A stretch of DNA of 64,000 bases from positions 32,270,123 to 32,334,122 of the forward strand of contig OZ021732.1 in the NCBI GenBank assembly GCA_963978545.1, given 5' to 3'. The position numbers and the translations under genes were made by a program. The notes under the pieces were generated by a model. It did no database searches and had not been told where the DNA came from. It saw nothing but the letters and a program-made list of their open reading frames with translations. Of the stretch, positions 42,694 through 53,329 are shown one piece after another (the first letter of the stretch is position 1; each line of letters opens with the position of its first letter). The stretch comes from Linyphia triangularis. Lineage: Eukaryota > Arthropoda > Arachnida > Araneae > Linyphiidae.

Positions 42694-44960
42694 TGAATCC
42701 CCGTGCTGCGCTACGAAATTTTACCATTAGCATTTTAGCAATCAAAAGACATTCATGTATTCTACACTTCAGACGTTTGCACCCATTTCGATCCCGACAA
42801 ATTGATTTATCAAAATAGGAACTTTCCTTTGTTGACAATTTTAACATAATTTATAATTGTGAATAGTATATTGGAAAGAGACATTTGAATATCCCTCGTT
42901 TAGAAAGTTTAATTCCCTTCTGACCCTTTTTAATTACGTAATCGAGATTGCAATAGTTTACTGTGTTTATGTTTGCTCTTAGTTCTAAATTTCGAAGTAA
43001 TAGCTGTATTGGAATTGAGACATTAAAATAATCCTCGTATAGTTTCAATGTTGCGTCGACTTTTCATCCCTTAAAAATTCATTAATCGGTATTATAATAA
43101 CTTATTTTTTTTAACATTTTTGTATGACTACATTGGAAGAGGAACATTTGGATATCCCTCGTTTGGAACATTTAACCCCTTTTCGACTCCTTAAAGTTGG
43201 TTAATCGAGAATGGAATAGCTTACTTTTTCTGTTTAATCTTTTTTGACATTTGTACCAATTTTCAAAGTTGTGACAAAATGGGAAGTGGGACATTCGAAT
43301 ATCTCTCGTTTGGAACGTTTAACGCCTTTTCCAACCCTTAAGTGGGTTAATCGAGATCGGAATGGCTTACTTTTCTATGTTTATCTTGATTGACATTCAT
43401 ACCAATTTTCAGAGTTGTGACGAAATGGGTAGTAGAACATTCGAATATCCCTTGTTTGGAACGTTTAATTCCTTTTCGACCCCTAAACGTGGATTAACCG
43501 AGATCGGAATAGCTTGCTTATTCTATGTTTGTCTTTGTTGACATTTGCATCAATTTTCAGAATTGTGACTATATGGGGAGTGCGAAATTCGAGTTTGGAA
43601 CGCTTAACCCCTTTTCCACCCCTTAAAGTGGGTTAATCAAGCTCGGAATAGCTTAATTTTTCTATGTTTGTCTTTGTTGATATTTGTACCAATTTTTAGG
43701 GTTGTGACCATATGGGAAGTGGTACATTCGAATATCTCTCGTTTGGAACGTTTAACCCCTTTTCCACCCCTTAAAATGGGTTAACCGAGATCAGAATAGC
43801 ATGCTTTTTCTATGTTTACCATTGTTAGCATTTGTACTAATTTTCAAAATTGTGACCATGTCGGAAGTGGGACATTCGAATATTCCTCGTTTGAAACGTT
43901 TAACCCCTTTTCCACCCCTTAAAGTGGGTTAATCAAAATCGGAATAGCTTACTTTTTCTACATTTGTCTTTATTGATATTCGCACCAGTTTTCGTAGTTG
44001 TGACCATATGGGAAGTGGGATATTCGAGTTTGGAACGTTTAACCCTTTTTCCAACCCTTAAAGTGGGTTAATCGAGATCGGAATAGCATGCTTTTTCTAT
44101 GTTTACCATTGTTGGTATTTGTGCCAATTTTCAAATATGTGATCATGTCAGAAGTGGGACATTGAATATTCCTCGTTTGGAACGTTTAACCCATTTTTCC
44201 ACCCTATAAAATGGGTTAATCAAGATCGGAATAGCTTACTTTTCTACCTTTCTCTTTATTGATATTCGCACAAGTTTTCAGAATTGTGACAATACGGGAA
44301 GTACGACATTCGAATATACCTCGTTTGGAACGTTTAACCACTTTTTGACCTCTTACCGGGGTTTAATCGTGATCGGAATAGCTTAATTTTTCTATGTTTG
44401 TCTATGTCGACATTTGCACCAATTTTCAGAGTTGTGTACATGTGGGAAGTGGTACATTCGAATATCCCTCGTTTGGAACGTTTAACCCCTGTTCCACCCC
44501 TTAAAGTGGGTTAATCGAGATCGGAATAGCTTACTTTTTCTTCGTTTGTCTTTATTGATATTCGCACCAATTTTTAGAGTTGTGACGAAATGAGAAGTAG
44601 GACATTCGAATATTCCTCGTTTGGAACGTTTAACCCCTTTTCGAGCCCTTAAAGTGGGTTAATCAAGATCGGAATAGCTTACTTTTTCTATGCTTACTAT
44701 TGTTAATATTTGTACCAATTTTTTGAATTGTGACCAAATGGGAAGTGGGATATTCGAATGTCCCTCGTTTGGAACGTTTACCCCCTTTTCGAGCCCTTAA
44801 AGTGGGTTAATCGAGATCGGAATAGCTTAATTCTTCTATTTTTACCATTGTTGATATTTGTGCCGATTTTCAGAGTTGTGACTATGTGGGAAGCGGGAGA
44901 ATTAGTGATGAGTGAGTGAGTGAGTCAGTGAATGAGTGAGGGCTTTGCCTTATATATAGA
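42694..44960. repeat. Satellite-like array of about 145-bp units within element-like ends
   Basis: About 14 or 15 head-to-tail units of 140-150 bp, from roughly 42770 to 44902. Each contains versions of TTTGGAACGTTTAACCCC, AGTGGGTTAATCGAGATCGG and AATTTTCAGAGTTGTGAC. The first units are the most diverged. The array is preceded by ACTAGCTGAATCCCCGTGCT (42692 onward) and followed by a GTGAGTGA tract (44908-44938) and GGGCTTTGCCTTATATATAG. These outer sequences look like the two ends of one interspersed element whose interior is the array. No protein is recognised in any frame. Confidence 0.85.
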
Positions 44961-46488
44961 GAGAGATAATAAATTACTTTTAATAAAATAGAATACCTCA
45001 GCAGCTTTACTCATCAATTGCAATGTTGCAATATTTTATGAAATTCGTTGCTTTTTAATTTATTAAACAAATACCAATTCTCCTTCATGTATTTTGTATT
45101 TTATATTAAAAAATAAAGCCAAAACATTAATAGCATTTGTTCTATTAAACCCTTAAAAATTATTAGTGAAGTCCAAGAGCAACAATATGCTTTGTCTAAG
45201 TAAAAATGATAGTTTTATCTATGCAGCACATTTTACAAATTTGTTCCTCTTCAATTTTAATGCAGCATAGTTACAGAGCAAATAATAAAGGCACTTAATT
45301 CTAATTACTTAAGAATGATCTGTTATATTTTTGTACAATTATGAGGAACAAATAAATTAAAATGCGTGGAAGAAATAAACATGTTGAAACATTTGGAAAT
45401 TCTACTATATCCATGAAGTAGAAAATATTTTCCTACTAAAAATGCTATTAGACTGCTCTCAGTGGTGCAATTATAATTTTTTCTTACGGGGATAGGCTAT
45501 AATCTCACTTTTCTTATTCCAAACCCGAATTAAACTTTTGTGTTTTACTAAAATTTGGTTGAAACTGTTTAATAGTTTCTCAGTAAATTTATGATATGAA
45601 ATTAAAATGAGCGAAAATGTGTTTAAAAAAAAATGTACCTTCCTGTTACTTTTACTTAGAGAGATGAGCAGGAGTAGAAATCGCCATCCTCTTTAGAGGT
45701 GCTCCTAATTTCTCTAAACGACTTTGATGTAAAATTATCCACAAAGTGTTAGAATACAAAAAAAATTAAAATGTAAAGCAGAGAAGACGTGTTAATCATA
45801 TTAACTTTCTACGCTTTCTCTAAACGACTTTTTTTCCCCCTCGAAAAATGTAAAAAAGAAGTTCGCATAACTTTTTTTTCTATTACTGAGAAATAAAGGG
45901 TTTTTTTTTTTTTTTAAAGATTTTAATTAATACTGAAAATAAAATCTGCGACAAATGGATCTGCAAAGACTATTTAATTCAGATAGAAATATGTGTAAAA
46001 TTGTGCAGATGTTGAAGAGGACATTGAATGACTTTTTATGATTAATTTCTCTGCTTTATATAATTGTTTTTATTCTATTTTAGATGTAAATTTATGTTTT
46101 CACAATAATTTTATCAACAATTTTTAATGTTATTATACTCATTGTGTTTTAAAATTATTTTAAAAATAAATTTGAATCTTTACAAAGTTCAATTCAATAA
46201 TAACATGCTTTTTATTCTGAGAGTTTTTTTTTTAAGTTATTTTAAAAATATTTTTTAATATTTAGTCAGACTACCAAGTGCATAGTTTTGAAAGCACAAC
46301 ATAGATTTCGCCTAGTAATAATAATAATAATAATACTAGCAATCAAAATTTTATTTAAAAATTCAATATCAAGCAATCATTGGTTTTAGTTGCTTATAGA
46401 AGATATCGTATACAAGAAACGAAACTTAAAAATAACGGCGGGTGGGAGACCGAAATTCCATCATCATCATTTAGATATAAAGCCTTAC

Positions 46489-46511
46489 GTGCTGCCATCT
46501 ACTGGCAGCAC
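46489..46511. promoter_or_regulatory. Palindromic motif upstream of SDHAF2
   Basis: GTGCTGCC and GGCAGCAC form a perfect 8-bp inverted repeat around ATCTACT, inside a block less AT-rich than its surroundings and about 260 bp before the SDHAF2 start. It could be a protein-binding site; the CCATCTACTGG core is loosely reminiscent of insulator-type sites, but that is a guess. Confidence 0.3.
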
Positions 46512-46771
46512 TGTGTTCTCTTCATTTTACTTAGAATTCTGTTTATTTTCTTTTCTTCGTTTTCTTTTTCAAGTTCCTTTTTTATTTTCCTGTCAATGAT
46601 TTTTTTATTGCCTTAATTTAACTCCAAATAATTAATTTCATTTAAAAATGTTTTTATTAAACAGTTCTGCTTCTTTTTAACTGTGACCTTCATTTTTTAA
46701 CCATAATAAACAACGCACGCAAACACAAGTAGTAAATATTTACACTGACTGCTTGAAACGAAATTGACAAA

Positions 46772-47218
46772 ATGAACCGTGTTATTGCTTTAAACGTCTT
46801 GCGAAAGCATATATTTCAAACAAAAAAGTTCTATCAGCATCCAAGAAATATCTTTAGAAAGTATTCTATGGTTCCTTTATCTGAAAATGGCCCCAGTCCT
46901 TACATTGAACGTGAAAATGAAACCATAACCGACAAAAGAGCTAGACTGCTGTATCAAAGCCGCAAACGAGGAATGCTTGAAAATGGACTAATTTTGAGTA
47001 CTTTTGCGGAAAGGTACTTGAATCGTTTTGATGAAGAACAGCTGGTTTTATACGACCAGTTGATCAACATACCTTCTAATGATTGGGATTTGTTCTATTG
47101 GGCTACTGGCGTCAAGGATACCCCACCAGACTTTCAAAATTCAATGATGGAACTCCTAAAAAACCATGTAAAGAATGAACACAGAGAATCTCGCCTTAGG
47201 CAGCCCGATCTGTACTAA
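46772..47218 (+). CDS. SDHAF2: Succinate dehydrogenase assembly factor 2, mitochondrial
   Basis: The 148-residue product belongs to the SdhE/Sdh5 family, which binds the SDHA flavoprotein in the mitochondrial matrix and promotes covalent FAD attachment for complex II. Residues 1-31 are basic and lack acidic residues ([16 protein letters not shown]...), as in a mitochondrial targeting peptide. The family core is intact: [20 protein letters not shown] (residues 57-75 region, with the invariant RGMLEN at 66-71), [18 protein letters not shown] (93-110), and a C-terminal RLRQPDLY. The ATG has a favourable context (acaaaATGaa). The gene is on one uninterrupted exon inside intron 1 of the PPP1R14 gene, same strand. 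An AATAAA lies at about 47291. The lack of introns could reflect retroposition, but there is no obvious A tail or flanking duplication. Confidence 0.96.
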   Translation: MNRVIALNVLRKHIFQTKKFYQHPRNIFRKYSMVPLSENGPSPYIERENETITDKRARLLYQSRKRGMLENGLILSTFAERYLNRFDEEQLVLYDQLINIPSNDWDLFYWATGVKDTPPDFQNSMMELLKNHVKNEHRESRLRQPDLY

Positions 47219-48453
47219 ACATCTGTTGTTCATTAACAACTGTTGCAGTTTTGGGACTTATTGTTTTATTGAAACTCTATCTTAGTTTGAAATAAACAAA
47301 TGTTAAATCGTTTTCTAGATCAAACTGGAAAATTGATCAATCCCTAATTAGTTCATTTCCTTAGAATTGCAGAGTTTCAAAGAATAGGCTTGTTTGTAAG
47401 ACATTATTGTTAAATAGACACTGAAAGGTTTATAAATGGATTATGTAATATCTATATTTGTGTGCTAGATACAAACCTGTACTGATGTAGGGAGCTGCTA
47501 CAAAGCATTGAAATAGTTGTTTTGTTCTGTTAAAATATATAATTTTGTTATTTTTCTTGAGTATACTAATAAATTTAATCTTTGCATTTGTCAAATTTCT
47601 TTTTTTTTTTTTCCTAATCGAACTTAAAATAAAAAACTAAAATGTATCAAGTTCGTTGTCTTATCATGTTAAGAGAATTAGGCATAGATGTAGTTATAGG
47701 ACATTTCTTTGGCATGATTTTATTTGGTGTTTTTTCCCCGGATAAATGATGTGACTGGAAATAGGCTTAAATTTATTTTTTAACATTGCTTTTATTTAAC
47801 TTTGTTTTATTATTATATTTTATTGTATTTATCATGTTTTAACATATAGGTGATTTTTCTGATTGCCAAATGTCCTATAATAATACATCTGTTCCGAGAA
47901 TTTAAGTTTTATTCATATTCCACTTTATGAACAATTTGTCACATTTTATGAGATATTGGAATTTTTGTGAAATAGAAAGTAATTACTGTAACATAAACTT
48001 CTGCAATAAGTTCGTCTACTCTTTGTAATTGTCTTTGGATTACCTAATAATTGCACACTTTATAGTTTTGGCAAATTTGAATTTACAGACTGGATTTTAA
48101 TAAATCCTTTGATTATCCTATCCATGATTAATTTGTGAATATCTTTAGTTCGAGGCAATGATAAAACCACCCGAGTGGTGTATTGATCAGGATATATATT
48201 TAAAAATTTGCTTAAGGATTTAAGTCCTGGAAACAATTATATATTGAGGATGTAAGGACAACTATTTAGATTTCAAGATTTTTACCTTAAATGAATTGCA
48301 AAAGACACTATTTCTTTGGTCGATTAAAAATTGCTGCTTGTCTGAAAAAGTTCCAGGAGATTTGTTAAGTTGAAAATGCAGAAATTTAAAGGCTGAAAGG
48401 TAAACTTTAATTTGATCTTCTAGTAGAAAAGGCTGAAACTATTTTTTTTTTAA

Positions 48454-48705
48454 CCCACTGACGGTCATGCACGTATATATACGACATTTGATCTCCAGTT
48501 TTTCCAGCAATACTCAACATTTTTAAATTAATAAATAAAATTTAAAATAAAATATTTTTTAAATATTTTTATTAAGATGATAGGTTATAAACTATCTGAA
48601 ACAAAATAAATAAAAAATAATTTTAAAAATATATATATTTGAATTAAAAATTGTTGCAGGGAAAACAACTATAGAATTTCGCCCATTCCCATGACCGTCA
48701 GTGGG
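48454..48705. mobile_element. piggyBac-type MITE with TTAA duplications
   Basis: A 252-bp non-coding element. It is flanked by TTAA on both sides (48450-48453 and 48706-48709) and has perfect terminal inverted repeats CCCACTGACGGTCATG. The CCC tip and TTAA target are diagnostic of the piggyBac superfamily. The interior is AT-rich with no transposase. Confidence 0.93.
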
Positions 48706-49134
48706 TTAAACATCAAGGTAGAATGTTTAAAATAGAGTTTCTGTAGTTATTTCTTTGGAAGTGTATTAGCAAGGTTAAAAATATAAGATTTTTAGAAAGT
48801 TCTGACATCCTTAGTAAAGATAATTATCTGAAGATAGCTCTACTAGGCCGTTTTTCTCTTGCACTAGATCTTGTTAGTCTAGCTTTATACCAGTTTTGTT
48901 GCATATATGTTTTCTCACAGCATCATTAATTTTATTGAAAAATTAATGCAATATATGTGGATCTTCTCCACAGAATGCATTATTTCAGCAGCAGGAGAGA
49001 ATTTTTTTTTAAAATCATTTTATGCTTAAATTTTTTTTTTTTCCCATAGAACTTGTGTATTATAATCCAATTATGAGATTGGCTGAGATCATCTAATAGT
49101 ATATAGATATCGTCCATAGTTATTCCATGGATTG

Positions 49135-49678
49135 ATGTCCATGGACCTGACGATTTATTTGTTGTTTAGCTCGGAATGAAACATTAGGTTCATAAACATG
49201 ATATTACTAAATTGATATCTGTACTACGCATACTGTCAAATAATAAATAAATAAATATTTAATTATTCAAAGCTAATTTCATCTTGACCACAGACATGAC
49301 GGTATTTCACTTATAAATAATAAAGTATGATACTTGTATTAAAAAATGGAATACACACTGTGTATTGGAACAAAAATGATTACATTAAACTTCTTTTCAA
49401 TATGGCAGTTGACTTATTGTATCTTGGCAGTCTGTTAAACAACTAAAAACTGCTGTCCACAGACATGACTTGTCAGTTCTTGCCATAAGAGGTATTGCAT
49501 TAATTGTAATGAAAATACTACTCATAAAAACTTTCAGGCATAACATTGTTTAACATGCTTTATAGTTAAAAATATAGACATCAAGGAGATGTGAAGTGAA
49601 CTTAAAATCTGGATAAAGCAAGCAACTCCCGCATTGCGACAGTCCATAGACATGGCAACAAATCATGTCCATGGACAT
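49135..49678. mobile_element. Possible TIR element with ATGTCCATGGAC ends
   Basis: ATGTCCATGGAC followed by TGA and TTTGTTG-like text occurs at 49135 and inverted at the right end near 49655-49678. Related internal motifs (gtccatagacatg, cacagacatgac) recur near 49290, 49455 and 49642, like subterminal binding sites. Boundaries and duplication are unresolved. Confidence 0.35.
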
Positions 49679-49978
49679 ATTTTTTTAGTATGAAAAAATA
49701 TTTTTAAATTTATATTACTTGTCTTGAAGAGTTTTGATAGCATTAAAATATATTCCACAGTTAACAGAAATATTCAACTTATCTAGTGGTGAAAAAAATT
49801 GTGACAAACTTTTGTGTGTTATACGGAGAATGGACCATGTTTGCTTATAATAAGTAACATTTTGTAAGTTAACAGATTATAATTTTAAAATTATGATTAA
49901 TCTAGTAATATTTTTGTTTTATATAAAATTAGTTTGTGACAAATTTATATGGGAAAAATAATTAACTACACATACTTA

Positions 49979-50150
49979 TAAGTCACTGACGCACGGGACT
50001 TGGAAATGGTGTGTCGGTGCATATTTGACCTAATTAAAATAATTATTTTTCTGTATAACTTTGCCGCAAACTAAAATTATATAGAACAAAAACATAACTT
50101 CTAGATTCATCAGAACTTTAAAATTATAATCTGTTTATGAGTAGAAAAAA
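49979..50150. repeat. Interspersed repeat, first copy
   Basis: About 170 bp here align with 59695-59875. Both start with a C-A-C-[TC]-GACRCA-GGGAC motif, then share 'catatttgacct' and 'taaaataattatttttc', followed by 'aaaaacataact'. The copy sits about 310 bp before PPP1R14 exon 2. Confidence 0.65.
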
Positions 50151-50459
50151 AAGCCAAAATATCCTGTGGGTACAGCAGCAAATTGCTCACTATATAACAC
50201 TATCTTCTGCATTAAAAATTGATGTGTTGTACAGATTTAAATCAATATTCTTCCAACATTCTTGTCTTATTACTAATTTTTCAATTATGTTAGCGTGCAT
50301 TATGCTGAATAAAAGCATAAATTCTGGATAATTTTTTCCCGAGTATTCACATTTTTAATTTAAAATTAATTCACTGCATCTAATTATGTTGTTTTTATGC
50401 AAGTAAATTAAAATAATAAATGATTTTTATTAAAATTTAACTTAATTGCTTTGTTGTAG

Positions 50460-50549
50460 GATGAAGATTCAACATCTTATGATATAGAAATTGATCTAGA
50501 CGAGCTCCTGGATATTGAAGGAGATTTCAACAGAAAAGCCTGGTTAGGT
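50460..50549 (+). CDS. PPP1R14: PPP1R14 coding exon 2
   Basis: Thirty codons between an acceptor (TTGCTTTGTTGTAG) and a donor (GTAAGT at 50550), phase 0 on both sides. The product DEDSTSYDIEIDLDELLDIE... matches the acidic segment and 'IDVDELLD' helix that follows the PP1-inhibitory core in vertebrate PPP1R14 proteins. An upstream in-frame GT at 50548 could act as a weaker alternative donor. Confidence 0.9.
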
Positions 50550-50702
50550 GTAAGTAATAACTGTGCTATATTTTACCAGATATAAATTTCATTTAATCTT
50601 TTGTTTACTTTGAAATTACTCTGCTAGATTGCTGCGGTTGTATAAATTTAAATTTTTTTGATTTTGACACACTTTTTAATGTCCAAGTGCCTTGATATAC
50701 AT

Positions 50703-53329
50703 TAGGGTGGAACGAAAATGGCCTTTAAATTTTTTTTTTTAATTTTAGCTTAGTAATAGTGGGGAAAAGTTGCCTTTTAGGTTCAAAAAGAGGGTGGAAA
50801 AGTTTGGTTGCAATACTACAACATCTTGAGGTGCCGCAAAGAGCTTAAAATTTATTAAAAAAAAATGAAAAATTATCAACTTTGTTAAAAAAAAATTATG
50901 AATTTCTTGTATATATAATGTTACAAAAGATGGTTTTAAATGCATATATAAGCATTAGAGTTGGAAAAAATTATGAATTACAAAATATAATAATAATAAT
51001 AAAATATATATTTTAATGTAAAATTTTGTATTTCTTAATTCTGTATCTTTAATGATTGCAAATGTTACATCTGCAAATGTTTGTTTCTACTTCATTGCTA
51101 GATTAAACTGGTTTTTTGTATTAAATTTTGGCATATTCCTACGTGAGTTAATTTTAGCTCTTGTATATCTTTCTCTTGCGGTTGAACCACAGACATTTTG
51201 AGCCGATTCGGTCACCAGTTTCACAGTTCTTTCCACTGCTTGTGTGTGACAAGGAAGCCGGGGAAAGTTGATAACCGGGTCTACTTTACTATTTGGTTCA
51301 TCTTCAGATGCCATCTGTATAAAGTCTTTGAGAGAGTCACTGGAAACATGTTTTAACAAGGGAGGTTCAGTTACGTCATTTTCAGGACATGAGATCATGT
51401 CGATGTAATCCTTTGCATCGAAGTTTATCTTTGGAACTTTGAACTTCCTGACACCGCCTCTACTTTCTGTTCTTGCTTTTAAAACACTTCGTAAACCAAA
51501 TTCTCTTTGAATTTTGCGTTCATCACATAGCATGGACAAAAGGAGATTTTCTGAAGCCGCAAAATACCCATTTCTTTGAATAACCGGATCTATAACGTTC
51601 TTGAGATTGTCAGAGAGGTAGCATGAATATGAGATTAGGTTAAACAGATGTTTGGAACCATAAGTACATGAAGGTTTTAACTTAATATTAAAACACAGGC
51701 ACATACACTTTCACAATGTACTCAGCCCGAGTCTTAAGATTTTGAGTTGGATTCTCAGTTGCCACATACAATCTAAGCACGCGGTTGGCTAGTGTCAACC
51801 ACCTGGAGTGAGCAAGTTTTCCAGGGTTTCGTAAAGATAAATCTAAGGAGCAATTTCCACTTGATACACCAATACACATATCTAATAAATATTTCTGATC
51901 TGTACTTATATAATTTTTGTCCTCCAAAAGAGGAAGGTTATTTTCAATTGGCAAGAAAGTAACCACAGGAAGATTAGCACAGTTTTCTAGCTGCTGACCT
52001 ATTTCACCTTTAAACGCATTGGGTCCCTTTGTTTTACCATCTAAATGACAAAAAAGATGTCGCAATGGTAGCTCATTACCATGGAACAAACAAATTAACC
52101 ATTGTAACGGTCTTCGTGTTTCCTTTTCCCTCAAATAAATCACACCATTATTATGTCCAGTGTTTACAACGGTTCCATAGCACCCAATAGCAGTAAAGTT
52201 TAAAAAATTGTTTGTTGTGTTCTCTATCTTCAAGAAACTCCTGTATACTGTCTGCTACCACACTTACAGGCTTACACACTTACAGGCAACAATATCAAAT
52301 AAACGTTCGGCCTCGCCTCTAAATTTTGAGAGGTTGCAGTCAAACTTTTCTGACCCTTTTCTGCTTTTAGACATTAATAAATTTCTGTATTTAGCATGAT
52401 AAGCTCTTATCATTAGTAAAATTCTTTAGCTAGAAACAACGGGAATAGAAGCTCTTGACCATATTTGCTCTATTTTGGGAACTTAAGTATCACATATTTC
52501 ACTTACAGTAGGATCCTTCTCTGAAGCATTTTTGAGGTTTTGTCTGATATAACAGTAGCACTTCATAACAGATTCGTAAGTAGGCATTTCAACATCAAGC
52601 ACATCACTACATTTCCCAAAAATAGGACATTCCGACATTTGTCTTGTCTTCACTAATTTAGACTGAGCCATTTTTACTCACAACTATACAGTAGAACACA
52701 TACTAACAAAATATTATGTTAATCTGTAACACATTAGACGGAGCGGAGGCGCCAACTCAACTGAACTCGGCAGAGCTACTGACCTGACACCTGATCTGAG
52801 CTTGTCACCGCACGCAGACAAATCTTTGCCCCATTCCTCCCCCCCCCCAACCCACACACAACATCCGCTCCAGCGATGACTCAGGCTCCTGGATGCCAAT
52901 GTAATACTAAAACTGTTTTTATCTTTCTATTTATTTTATAACGCATAAAGGAAGCTATTTATTTCATAATCGAGACAAGCAAAAATCTTTGAAAAAGTTC
53001 AAAAAAGTGTGTTTTTATGAAACTTTAACGTACTTGCGGCACCTCAAGACGTATTCTAATATTTTTCATATTTTTAATTTATCTTATTTACACCATAAGG
53101 CAACTTTTTCGTGCTGTTACAAATTAAAATCAAAAGTTGATTCTATCATCAAAAAAAATTTAAAATATAGCAAAAATTTCAATTTTTTGAAATTTTAACG
53201 GCTTTGCGGCACCTCAAGACGTACTGTAATATTTTTCATATTTTTAATTTATCTTATCTACATCAAAAAGCAACTTTTCCGCACTATTACAAATTAAAAA
53301 TCAAAAGTTGATTTTTTCGTTCCACCCTA
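50703..53329 (-). mobile_element. 2.6-kb DNA transposon with 8-bp target duplication and long reading frame
   Basis: The tips are perfect inverted repeats TAGGGTGGAACGAAAA, and the element is flanked by a perfect 8-bp direct repeat ATATACAT (50695-50702 and 53330-53337). Beyond the tips the two ends share further inverted blocks, notably AATAGTG-GGAAAAGTTGC and CTTGAGGTGCCGCAA. The right end has a tandem duplication of about 170 bp of this subterminal region. A nearly complete reading frame runs on the minus strand. An 8-bp duplication and a TAGGG tip fit hAT-like behaviour, but P, Merlin and other groups also give 8 bp. Confidence 0.93.
51087..52671 (-). pseudogene. Broken protein of a multicopy arthropod family, probable transposase
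   Basis: A frame of about 528 codons starts MAQSKLVKTRQMSECPIFGK and ends NTKNQFNLAMK. It is broken by four in-frame stops (the first at 52483, three more before 52233) and one frameshift near 51690, otherwise it reads through. Recognisable stretches include 'IWSRASIPVVS', 'FDIVACKC', GVIYLREKETRRPLQWLICL, 'ELPLRHLF', 'LSLRNPGKLAHSRWLTLANR', 'VIDPVIQRNGYFAASENLLL' and 'FPRLPCHTQAVERTVKLVTE'. From memory this matches an uncharacterised family found in many copies in spiders and other arthropods, sometimes labelled Cc8L18.2-like or psq-type HTH. Its position inside precise TIRs and an 8-bp duplication supports a transposase role. I cannot identify catalytic residues with confidence; the family block I remember as GCDGT reads GCYGT here. 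Confidence 0.75.

Larger units (their letters stand above)
38695..50459 (+). other. PPP1R14 intron 1
   Basis: A GT-AG intron of about 11.8 kb (GTGAGT to TTGTTGTAG). It hosts a dispersed repeat (40085-40620), a MITE (42182-42533), a satellite-like array (42694-44960), the complete SDHAF2 gene on the same strand, a piggyBac MITE (48454-48705) and a repeat shared with 59695-59875. The block at 40740-41020 is less AT-rich, holds a TGACTCA site near 40936 and a CACGTG at about 40994, and could be an enhancer; I see no coding evidence in it. Confidence 0.85.

Noticed and set aside
42851..44900. Possible coding potential in the 145-bp tandem units
   Set aside because: All frames contain stops in most units and unit lengths vary without keeping frame, so it is a non-coding array.
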